Below are positions 12,246-24,800 of a stretch of 64,000 nt of DNA, piece after piece. The notes beneath the pieces were generated by a model. The model was not told the origin of the DNA and ran no database searches. It saw only the letters and a list, made by a program, of their open reading frames with translations. Origin of the DNA: Sipunculus nudus. Lineage: Eukaryota; Annelida; Sipuncula; Golfingiida; Sipunculidae. The translations under genes and the position numbers were made by a program. The stretch spans positions 73,510,643 to 73,574,642 of the forward strand of contig CM049307.1 of NCBI GenBank assembly GCA_026874595.1, in the 5' to 3' direction. Position 1 is the stretch's first letter, and every line of letters starts with the position of its first letter.

Positions 12246-12254
12246 TCATGTGAC
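12246..12254 (+). promoter_or_regulatory. Candidate M-box / MiT-TFE (CLEAR-like) site
   Basis: TCATGTGAC lies 18-26 bases before the HGSNAT ATG, between it and the divergent tRNA gene. In vertebrates TFEB/MITF bind TCAYGTGA-type E-boxes in lysosomal gene promoters. The match is short and only suggestive. Confidence 0.3.
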
Positions 12255-12271
12255 TGGATACATGTGAAAAG

Positions 12272-12326
12272 ATGGCCGTACTGAAGATGGCTTCAGTTCA
12301 GCTGAAGATTGTCTTCATGCTGCTTG
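12272..12326 (+). CDS. HGSNAT: HGSNAT exon 1 (start codon, signal peptide)
   Basis: ATG followed by [18 protein letters not shown], then the donor TTG/gtaagt. The hydrophobic run continues into exon 2, as expected for a cleaved signal peptide. A second in-frame ATG at codon 6 could also start translation; I chose the first because both lie ahead of the hydrophobic stretch. No upstream exon is needed. Confidence 0.85.
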
Positions 12327-15300
12327 GTAAGTAAGGAGAGTTATATCACCGATAAGGCTGTTGATACAGTGTTAAAAAAACTGTGCCAGTGTTTTTGTAG
12401 TACATTGTGTTATATCCCAGTCTGTAAAATAGAATTACCCCCACATAGTGGCATAACCTTATTGCCAAGAGTCCTCGCACTGGCAGTCGCCAAGAATGAA
12501 ATGATCAAATCTGTATCATAAAAGTTGACATAACTGATGGAAGCTCAGTCCGACGTACGTTTCCAGACTGTATTAAGTGGAACATGTGTAATAAGAGCAC
12601 CTGTCGGACTGGCCAAAAGTTGGCTAAATTCAGAGGTGGTCTTATCAGACAGGTCAGTTTTAACCATTGTGAATGCTTTCAGTTCACGGAAAGGTTGTCT
12701 CAATAAACAGTTATAGGTGGTCTTATTAGATAGGTGGTCTTTCAGGCAAGTTTCACTGTATTCTGAAGACTGTAAACAAAGCACTGGTAACAACAAATGG
12801 ATGACAAACTGCCACTTTATTGACACTGTGCTTGGCCTTAGAACTGAGATGTACCAATTTCAGTAATAAAAGATGAAGGAACAAATAAAAAAGTCTTTTC
12901 AGATATCTTTACCCTTCAAGTTCAAATTTAAATTTTAACATTAGGTCTAATCATTCAAATTTAAAAGTGCATTTCCCTATTTTTTTCTTTCAGTGGACTT
13001 ATTTGTTTAATTTATATTTTCATCATTTACTGCATTAACCAGTAATTAGTAAGATTATTTTTATATGTTTATTTGAATTTACCCTAAAATATTCTTTGTT
13101 TTAAAAGTGTGGAACAGTAGAAATTAATGGTGTTCTATTATGAAAATTATGTACATTGGTATATCCAGAGGGAGGGTCCAGACCCCCCCCCCTACCTTTT
13201 TGAGTTGCACCAAAATTTTTTTTTTAGGGTTTCTGACCAATTTTACAACCCAGGGACCCTCTCCTTCCCAGATGAGGGTACCATTTTTTAGGTTTTCTCT
13301 TAGTCTTCCTGGGTAATGGACCCTTCCCTTTCTAAAATCCTTGATCTGCCCCTGATGTATGTGTTAAGTATACACAGGATTTTAATAAAGCCTGTGAGTG
13401 TGTGGACAGTATTCATGTTTTTAGCAGCCTTGTTTACTTTAGGTCAAACATTGTATACTCAAGATATTAAAAGTACTTATAGTCATGTTATCATGCTCAA
13501 TTAATTCATGGTTTTGTGTGAAATTTACTTATTTAATTTGATATATTTATGAGCTCTGGAGTGTGGTGATCCCATGTGATATATTTTATTGTAAATGTCA
13601 TTAATATATTACCTAATTGCATCTGAGGATGGCAGGTATAAATACTTGCAGCTTCACCAAAAGTAAAATTATATGGCAACTGAAATTTGATGCATATGTC
13701 AGCATAACAACAAGGAAAGAAAATTACAATGTGAGGGGCATCACTTGCAGTGTTACAAACATGAATGCAACTTTAACACCAGAAATTTATATTCTAGAAG
13801 GAATTCAAGCCTTCCCCATGTGCTTGCATTCATTTATTTTGCCCAAACATCTCAGGTTCATTTGTGCCTAATTGACTGTACATTTTTAATATTCCTTGAT
13901 GACATGCCTGAATCTTGATCATGTGCTGGATCCACACCAAAGATCTGACTGATTCTTCCTTGGTTCTTTTCCAAAATGCCCTGAAAATTTCATGTGATTC
14001 CAACATTATTTCAAAGTCACTTGGAGTGATAAAAAAAATTATCTCTGTATTTCAGCTGCGGTATCATCTTCATGCGAGGCTTATATAATTGTTGATAACT
14101 GGCATCTGGATGATAGGTATCCATCAACTTTGATCAAAGAAGTACCTCGGTCAAAGTGGCATGAAGACAAAATTGACACAGCATATGTTACAGTCGAACC
14201 AAAGATCCAGACCAGCATTGATATATGGGCACAAACAGATGCTTGTGAACAGGTAACAACTAATTAATGTCAGCTGTTCACATACCTTTATTATGGTATG
14301 TAGGTAGGTACATGCAATTCCTGGCTTACTCTTCATAAATATTCTTGAACTTTAGGTAATTCCTGTTGGGAAAAGTTTGTATAAAGGTGACCTCAATATG
14401 AGCTGTTTTTTCAAAGATTGTTTTGGTGGAGGTAACCACCTCCATTTTTTTAATGTTGACTTATCTAATTACTTCTTTGCTAAGTATTTAAATCTGCAGA
14501 GTTCCATTTTGGTTTTGGGACTACATGACAGGGTGATAGCATTCCCTTTCTGTCATTTTATTTTTATATCCTGGTGTCACCCAGGCCTGGTGCTCAAGCA
14601 TGTTCTGGGTGTGTTATCTTCCCCATTGCTGGGTCATACCACCCAGGAACCTGCCAAAGATGCTCTCATTTGTGAGTGATGCATGGTTGTGGGGTGCAGC
14701 CTTCCCATTAAGCCTGCAGATAGCTCACCTTGGACACCTCTCCTTAGCTTAGATTTGAACTCATGACCTTCTAAGTCCTGTGCTCTACCCCAGAGCCACC
14801 GGAGAGGGTTGTTGATGTATGAGCTTGCTTACATAAAGGCTGTTAGTAAACACATCAATGTTTACAAAGAGGAAAACGTAATCCAAGATGGTTGATTGCA
14901 TATATGCAGAGGTTGAACAGTCACAAGTTGAAAAAACACCTTTAGAAAATGCTGGTTCCACAAAAAGTCCTTGTTGAATGTATTTAGATTATTTTTGGTG
15001 GACCCTGCATGCTATAATCATGTGGATATAAAGAAAATAACAGCCTGTGAGGGGTTGGATTGGTGTTTTCTGGCCAGTTTTGAGAAAAGGTTGAAGGGTT
15101 TATCTTTATTTATAGTTGATAGACTTCAGATATTGGAATATTCCCCTTTAAGCAGTGAAATAGACATATGATGAAAACAGTGTAAAGTATTGTAGACAGA
15201 AATAGACACTATTTAGCACTGCCATTTGTACCATCAATTTATGTGGTTTTACGGATTATCTCCAAAATATACTGGGAATTTGATTGTTCTGCAATAATAG

Positions 15301-15769
15301 TACCAAATTAACCCATCAGATATCAGGACCCATCAGTGTTTAGACATATACTCTGCTCAGACATTCTAATCAAAATATAATCATTCTCTTTAAAACCATT
15401 ATTTTGAAGTCTGGTATGGTAGCAAACAATCACACAAAATAATAAACATCCATCTAACATTGTAGACTGAATTAAACTGTGAAAGGATCACAGTGAAGTC
15501 CAAAAGCATTTGTTATGGCAGAAATATAGACAAGACTGGATTGAAATGTAAGAGACTTCAGATGTAAATAAAGCCAAATACAGTTGGAAGAAATTAAAAT
15601 GGATTACAGTGAAGATTTGACAGACTTTACTTTTTATGAACTGTTATACAAACTGTAATATTTGTATTCATACATTATAGATAACACTGGTAACAGACAA
15701 AAACAGTAATGTTATATAATAGAAAAACAGCTATCTATAATCAGCCTGATATATATATATATATATATT

Positions 15770-15803
<34 letters not shown>

Positions 15804-18800
15804 CAGTATCAATTTCTATATTTCTGAAAGTTAATTTATAACAAGGACAGCATGTAATAAATTTTAATGAAGCAGGTTTGTACATCGTTCTGTGATATAT
15901 TACATTTTTTCTTGTTCTCATTTCAGTGCAGCCTATTACGAGTTAATGATATAAAAATCCCCGACAACACAAATGTGACCTTGGCAGTTGATACCCGATG
16001 GGGTGTTACCTTGCTGATCACCAAGGATACCTCAGATAACCACACAGTGGTGGTTACAAGGTAACAGTATTTTTATAGTCCATGCCACTGCCCCTGTCAA
16101 CCTGTTTGTTTTTTTTACCTCCACCAAGGGGCTATGGTTTTTTTTACAGTATTGGTTTTTTTGTCTGTTAGCAACAAATTAAAAAAATAAAACTTTTAAC
16201 ATATTTTCATGAAATTTTCAGGGTAGCTCGCTAATGATGCAAGGAACAATTTTGGGGATGGGCTTTCATTGTAGCCCAGCGATCCCTCACTGATCTTTCA
16301 GCCATCTCTACCTTATTGTCCTCCGCTCTGCTGATGTGGGGGGACAATGATTTGGGTTTGTCTGTCTGTCTAACTGTCCAGTTGTCTGTCTGTACGCTGT
16401 CTGTTTTTTTTTGTTTCCATGGGGTAACTTTCCTAAATTTTATCCTATTGCATTCAAATTTGGATCAGTGCTTGCTCTCATGTATACCTCTGTTAGGATT
16501 GGTTTTGAAGCGACTTGGTTCTGTCTGTCTGTCACTTTGTCTGTCGGTCCATCAGGTTTTTGTTTCCATGCCATAATGTTCCTAAATTTTATCCGATTTC
16601 ATTCAGATTTGGGTCAGTGATTGCTCTCATGCTTTCCGTGGTTGGGATTGGTTTTGGAGTGTCTATAGTAAAAAATATTTTTCTCCAGCTCAAAAACAAA
16701 ATTATCAAATTTTTGTCCAGTTTCTCAATTATTTTTAGTTTTTATGTTCGCCTGCAGGTGTTTCTACATGTCAGTTGATTTAGGTCCTAATTCTCAAAGT
16801 GTTTTAGTTTTTATGTTTGCCTGCAGATGTATCCACATGTCATAGTGCATCTGTCCAAGTTTTCATGTGCCCTCAAGATTTTCTCCACGTCTTAATTTTG
16901 GTTGCTTATCAAGCATGAAAGACAACAAGATCCAAAAGCGGTGGACATTAATTCCACTAATATGCTTGTTTGTGAAAAAAATTTGTGTTCATTGAAAGGT
17001 TTCTGAGAGATCATTTATGGATGAATGTGATCACTGAGCACTTCATTAAGCATTCTTGAGATATTGCTTCCCTTGGTGATCACTATGAGATTCCTTTGGA
17101 CTGATAAAACTGGAAGATTATTGAGAGATCTGGCATTTTTTCATTGTGTTATGTATATATTATTAGGGGATGAAATATTTTCAGAATTCAGGCAGTTTCA
17201 CTCTGGCTTGGACCCTCTATATATTGTCAAACCATTGAGCCAGCCAGTTGCCTGTCACAATATACGTTTGCTTCTCCCCACAAATCCATGTGATGTTGGT
17301 ATTGCTCCATGCACTGGTATGATTCTTAGATGCATTAATTATCACAATATTCATGCTGATGATAAATGTTCAATGCTTTAGATGTTCGATATGAATGTTC
17401 TTAAAACTTGAGCATCCAGTGTATCAAATTTATTGTATCATCAGGGTGTAGCATGTTTAGGGCTGAAACGGTACCAGATATTGGACTCAGGTACTTGACA
17501 GGCATTATCCGACTTAGACTCAAGTACTTGTTGCTGTGGCAATTATATAAAATATATTTTGTCAACTGTTTACTGATGCAACATATGTACTTGCTTGGCT
17601 TGTTGATGACTTAGGCTCATTGATTTTTTATACAGCAAAAGATCAGAAGTGTCATAACAGACCTCTGTTGAATTGCTCAGCACAGGTGGATAAAGCCCTA
17701 AGCCTTAAAGTGATAAATAAATGTAGACTAAAGTATGTTTGCAGTGATATTCAGATATGTAAGAAGACTTGCACACAAGAACACAAGTTGAAATATTGGA
17801 CCCAAATACTCTGTAAGCATTACATGAACTTTACTCAAGTGTTCCAATAGCAGCAGAGCACTTTTTATGTCCCTAGCTTTCTCTGTGTGTCATAGAATGA
17901 GAGAATATTTTTAAAATTTACTTCAGTATTAACAAACACTTTGGGGAATATGGCCACTCTAAATGGTACCTGAACCTCAACAGCTCTGGGTCACCTACTG
18001 ATAACTTGGTGCCAGTGAAGGAACCTACAGACAGTAACATACGTGAGTATACTGACAACACATCTGTATCTAATACTGTGATTCACATCATCATCCCTTT
18101 TCTCTTATTTTTTATCACTATCTATTTTCATTGTATTTAAATGTGTTTCAAATGGACCATATTTACCTTCCTGTAAACTTAGGTCTAGAATTGTTCTAAC
18201 TGAGCTAAAACTGTCACAGTGCTAAAATGTGTGGACACAGCAAAATCAGCCTAAACCATGGGTCTCTGCAATCTGTGTGAAATTGTGGTGTGAACCATAC
18301 AAGGTTGTCATAAGGTCCTTTATTTTGTAAAAGTTACCTCCCTAAATGAAGCTTGATTAAAAAATTATACATAAATTACATATTTCACAGAATCATAACA
18401 TTATTCTTGTTTCTTTCATAGTGTTGATCACAAATCTTGGCAATATTATGCTGCTTGTGTTTTTTTTAGCTCAGCTGACTTTCAGTCATGCTGGGCTATA
18501 GCGATGGGTCTTTGTCCGGCGTCCTTCCGTCTGTCCGTCTGATCTGTCTGTCTGTCCGGCCGTCCGGCCGTTAGCAGGGCACAAATCGTAACCATAGGGG
18601 CTAGGGCCATGAACCCTATGCAGTCTTAGAGGTTCATAAAAGATCTCCTTGCAAACCTGAAATTAGGTCACTGCGACCTATATTCTCAAAGTTATGGAGT
18701 GTGTTTGCACCCCCAGAAATAATTCTTTTAGCCAAAATTTTCATCCCAAACCTTCCATCTTTCACATACAGCTGACCTACCAACAGGGGAAGAACCATAA

Positions 18801-21800
18801 TTATTTTGAGGTCACAAGGTCAAAGGTCAAGGTCACAGAACCAACTTCTTTGAAAAGCCTCAGGATGCATTTTAAGCCAAACCTTTCATCCCAATTCTTT
18901 GATCTTTCACATATAGCTCACCTACTAAGTGGGAGAAGAATCCTATAGATGTTGAGGTCACAAGGACAAAGGTCATGGTCACAGGATCCACTTCTTTGAA
19001 AAGGTTGTGGACATATTTCAAGCTAGACCTTTCATTCCAAACCTTTCAGCACTGATATCGCTTCTCTGCCAACAGGGGAAAAGACCTGTTGATTTTGAGG
19101 TCAAAGGTCAAGTTCACAGCACCCTCTTCTTGTGTGGAGTCATTTTCAGCAAAATTTTCAATCTATACTTTCCATCTGTCATATATGGCTTACCTACCAA
19201 TAGGAGAAGAAGCCTATTGATGTTGAGTTCAAAAGGTCAAAGGTCAAGGTCACAATATTGTTCTTAATGCTTGTGAACATATTTCAAGTGAAACTGTTCA
19301 ACCCAAACCTTCAGTCTTTCACATATGCCACATCTATGCATCACTGAATTTGATTCAAACTTCATAATTATGGGTCTTTTTGCATGAAGAAATAACTAAT
19401 TGTATCCGCCAAAACAGAGTTTTGTGGATACTATGTTTTCAGCTGCACGCCACGCCGCCGCCGCCGCCGCCGCCACCGCGTAGGTGTCCGGAGAACTCCT
19501 CCGTAACCGCTGGGCGGAATTTTCCGAAACCCGGGATTATGTTCGGGTCACATGTGAACTGCTGCGCCCCGATTTTGTTTTGACCTCTGACCTTTCCTCT
19601 GCGCTCTGCGTCCGTTTGTGCGTCTGTTTCCACACATAAACCCACATATCTCGGGAACCGTTTGACCGATCAGGAAAATTCTTTTGCACAAATGTAGCCC
19701 TTGGAGAGCTTTATAACATACACCAAAAATGGTGGCGCCACCTGCAACCATGTTTGCACAGTGTCCATCTGTTTGTCTGCCTTGGGTTAAAATCACTCAT
19801 ATCTCTGCAGTGACTTGACTAATTCACCTGAAATTCGGCATGCGTATACATCCTGGATAGCTTTTCTGATTTTATGACAGGTGGCGCCACCTACATTCAT
19901 GTTTACGCTGCAGACATCCAAGCTCATATCTCGGGAACCGTTTGACCGATCAGGAAAATTCTTTTGCACAAATGTAGCCCTTGGAGAGCTTTATAACATA
20001 CACCAAAAATGGTGGCGCCACCTGCAACCATGTTTGCACAGTGTCCATCTGTTTGTCTGCCTTGGGTTAAAATCACTCATATCTCTGCAGTGACTTGACT
20101 AATTCACCTGAAATTCGGCATGCGTATACATCCTGGATAGCTTTTCTGATTTTATGACAGGTGGCGCCACCTACATTCATGTTTACGCTGCAGACATCCA
20201 AGCTCATATCTCGGGAACCGTTTGACCGATCAGGAAAATTCTTTTGCACAAATGTAGCCCTTGGAGAGCTTTATAACATACACCAAAAATGGTGGTGCTA
20301 CCTGCAACCATGTTTGCACAGTGTCCATCTGTTTGTCTGCCTTGGGTTAAAATCACTCATATCTCTGCAGTGACTTGACTAATTCACCTGAAATTCGGCA
20401 TGCGTAAACATCCTGGATAGCTTTTCTGATTTTATGACAGGTGGCGCCACCTACAATCACGTTTACGCTGCAGACATCCAAGCTCTTATCTCAGGAACCG
20501 TTTGACCGATCAGGAAAATTTTTTTGCACAAATGTAGCCCTTGGAGAGCTTTATAACATACACAAAAAATGGTGGCGCCACCTGCAACCATGTTTGCACA
20601 GTGTCCATCTGTTCGTCTGCCTTGTGTTAAAATCACTCATATCTCTGCAGTGATTTGACTAATTCACCTGAAATTCGGCATGCGTATACATCCTGGATAG
20701 CTTTTCTGATTTTATGACAGGTGACGCCACCTACAATCAAGTTTACGCTGCAGACATCCAAGCTCATATCTAGGGAACCGTTTGACCGATTGGGCCAAAA
20801 TTTTGCATGTGTATAAATCTCACATAGCTCTTTATCATACGCAAAACTAGTGGCGCCACCTGCAGCCATGTTTGCACAGCTCCCGTCTGTTTGTCTGCCA
20901 TGGGATAAAATCACTCATATCTCGGCAGTGGTTTGACATATCTGCTTAAAATTTTGCAAGATTATACATCCCCGACAGCTCTCTTGATTTTATGACAGGT
21001 GGCGCCACCTGCAGTATCCAAGCTCATATCTTGGGAACTGTTTGACCGATTGGGCCAAAGTTTTGCATGTGTATAGTTCTCACATAGCTCTTTATCATAC
21101 GCTAAACTGGTGGCGCCACCTGCAACCCTTTTTTGCACAGCGTCCATCTGTTTGTCTGCCAAGGGCAAAAATCACTCATATACATGTAGTGGTTTGACTT
21201 ATCTGCCTAAAATTTTGCATATGTAAACAACTTGGACGGCTTTCTGGATTTTTTGGTAGGTAGCCCAACCTACATACACAATTTGGCTGCAGACATCCAT
21301 GCTAATATGCAACACTTCACCCGTTCCACTCTGATTTAGGCGGATACAAGTAGTCGCTTGTCGACTACCGGTATTCTAGTTGATTTTGAGGTCAGCTGGT
21401 CAGGAGGTTAAAGGTTGCAGGTCTAAGTTATTCACTCATTGGTTGCCAAGTAATTACACCCGGCCAGATGTAAGTGGTTAGTAGTTACCCATCATTTAGA
21501 AAGAATCCAGTTGATATGTGGGCAAAAGGCCAAGGTCATAGTTCAGGGATGTTCACAATAACTTATTTTGTAGACCATCTCTATTTTTCTTGTTTTCTTG
21601 TATATATAACCATATGGCACTCACAACTGGTACATCTCACTATGTGCCCATAATTGTCAGTGACACTTGTGATATATGACTCCCTTTTGTATCAGCTCAT
21701 GGAGTGATAAGGATATATCATTAGTGCATAACAAAAACACTGTTGCCGGAATGCTTTGGCCAGACATTAAGACTATGAGAGTTAAGTGTTAAGTTTAGCT

Positions 21801-24800
21801 ACTGATTTATAAAATGATGGGAACATTTTGCAGTTTATATCATGGAATCATAGCGATAAACTTAGTTTTCTAGATATCTGAACATTATTATACAAATCAT
21901 CAGATATACCAGCAAGTGTTTGTTCTGATAATATGTGGGTCTGTACCTGGATTTAGGATGGCTTTATTTGATTACAAGACTCTTAGTGATGCTTTCTGCA
22001 TTTCTTTTCTTTTAGGTTTTGCAGTTTACCTACCCTGCTGACCCCATTGAATAGCAAGCTGATAATTAAAACAAATTGGACTTGCACTTTTTACATTTGC
22101 ATGTTCATAAATCTGATATGAGAGCTCTCCAACCTGATCATGCCTTTTGAATTGTTTTGGACATTCATAACTGTTACATTCTTTGAAGCAATTGCTACAA
22201 GTTTAGTGTCTTATTGGAGGATGTGTGACTTGTCAGAAAATCATTGTCTGCCAGGTAGCCATTGTAGAAATTCTTTTTGCCAGGACAGTTTCTGTGATTT
22301 TTTCATGATGTTTGGTCCCTTTTAGAGGATGTTTGTTGTTCAATTTCCGACCTGTCAGAAATCTAATATGGCCACCAGGACGCCATCTTTAAATTCCTTT
22401 AGAACATATTATCTCAAGAACTATTAAAGTGAATGCAGTGGGATGTATATTAATGTAATCTTGCATTGGGTCAAAGATTTCTTAATAAATATGACCATCA
22501 TTTATGAAAGCTCAGTACAGTTGGCTTGTATTGAATAAAAATTAATATGGAAGCACCCATTTCATAATAATTCTTGCATGGATTTCCTTGATCTTTTGCT
22601 ATATTTTGATCTTATATGTGGCCTGTGTGGTATTCCTTTTGAGACTGACAGGTATCGAGCAAGCTGTGGGATTAGTTCCTGGCATATAGGTTCTGCAACA
22701 ATTTTACTAGAAGTTGTGAATTGCAGCCCATGATGTCGCAGGTCATGCTTGGCAGCTGAGCGTCATGACCCATGGGTCACTTGTAGACAGATAAAGCTCC
22801 ACATAATATACATTTATAAAATGTCACAGGGAAGGCTATGAGTAGTTAGTTTGGCTGATGCTTCCTGTAGATAATGAGTGTTGACCGAATCAAGGTCTGA
22901 AACAATAGAGTGTTTGTTCACTTTGACATGATGCATGTTTTAAGTTGTAATAATGATCTGTACTTTATTATTGATGGGCATTCTCTTTGCATTCCGTACA
23001 GCCATCTACATTGCCTTGGCTGTTCTGACAGGGCTGGCCATCATCTGGGCATTCCTCAAGCTCCTGTACAGGTATGTACCGAGCATTATTGTATGGCAGC
23101 TACTGCAGTTCAGTGTGAGTTAACAATGAGCTGTTTCCTTCTATATGTTTACATGTTTAACAAGAGTGCAAAAGCATCAAGATAGTAAAAACACATTGTT
23201 CACATAATGTTTGAAATTTCTCATGTCGCTTACACAAATAAATTGCAGTGCCCAGCTGGAAAGATAATCAGCTAGGTGAATAGCAATAATAAGCAATACA
23301 GTCAAATATAATATTTAATATCACAAATGAAAAAATTACATACAATAAATTTTTTATAGAACAATACCCTTCTTGGATATAAAGTTGTTGCTGGCTTCCT
23401 GTTTCATCAGTTTAAATATTGAAAATGCGGGGACATTGCACAGAGATATTATAAACACCCTTACAAGTAAATCTATAAAGCAACACCTTTCATATAGCTA
23501 TGTCCATACAGTGAATATTAAAATCTCATAGTGGAATGGAATTTCCAGTAATAAAGGCAGATGATCTGATTGGCAAAACATGAAAGCAATATTTCATTAT
23601 TATGAATATATCTGTGTGTATTTGTGCATATGCAAGGATCACTGTTTTGTGAGGGTTTTATTTTCACATTTTCACATGATATACATTTTCACTATATATA
23701 CGTAACTAACACTTTACATAATCATTTCACGAAATCCTTCTTCATTATTGTTAGGCAGAATAAAATGTCTGATATTATCCTATAATATGTCTTAGATTTA
23801 CAGGTAACATAAAAATCTGTTGCTGTTATTGAAAGTATGAATCTTTGACCTAATGTCATTTGATGAGGCAGTACAGTATGAACGTTCACCTGTGAAGGTT
23901 CAGCATCTCATTCACAAAGGTTTTATTTTCACGATAACTTCCCTTTTTTTAAAGGTTGAAGACTATATATATAACTCATATAAATGGAAGGAGTTTTACA
24001 ATAGCTGTTTGTTGTTATACATTGTTAATTACAGGTTAGATGCATTCAAAAAGGTGACAGACATGTTTGAAACAGAGCGACTGGTCAATTCTGTGAGTAT
24101 ATATGCTTAATCCATATCTGGTAGTTTTGTTATTGTATCCGCCAAAACAGAGTTTTGCGGATACTATGTTTTCAGCTGCACGCCGCCGCTGCCGCCGCCG
24201 CGGCGTGAGTGTCCGGAGAACTCCTCCGTAACCGCTAGGCGGAATTTTACGAAACCCGGGATTATGTTAGGGTCACATGTGAACTGCTGCGCCCCGATTT
24301 TGTTTTGACCTCTGACCTTTCCTCTGCGCTCTGCGTCCGTTTGTGCGTCTGTTTCCACACATAAACCCACATATCTTGGGAACCGTTTGACCGATCAGGA
24401 AAATTCTTTTGCACAAATGTAGCCCTTGGAGAGCTATATAACATACACCAAAAATGGTGACGCCACCTGCAACCATGTTTGCACAGTGTCCATCTGTTCG
24501 TCTGCCTTGGGTTAAAATCACTCATATCTCTGCAGTGACTTGACTAATTCACCTGAAATTTGGCATGCGTAAACATCCTGGATAGCTTTTCTGATTTTAT
24601 GACAGGTGGCGCCACCTACATTCACGTTTACGCTGCAGACATCCAAGCTCATATCTTGGGAACCGTTTGACCGATCAGGAAAATTCTTTTGCACAAATGT
24701 AGCCCTTGGAGAGCTTTATAACATACACCAAAAATGGTGGCGCTACCTGCAACCATGTTTGCACAGTGTCCATCTGTTCGTCTGCCTTGGATTAAAATCA

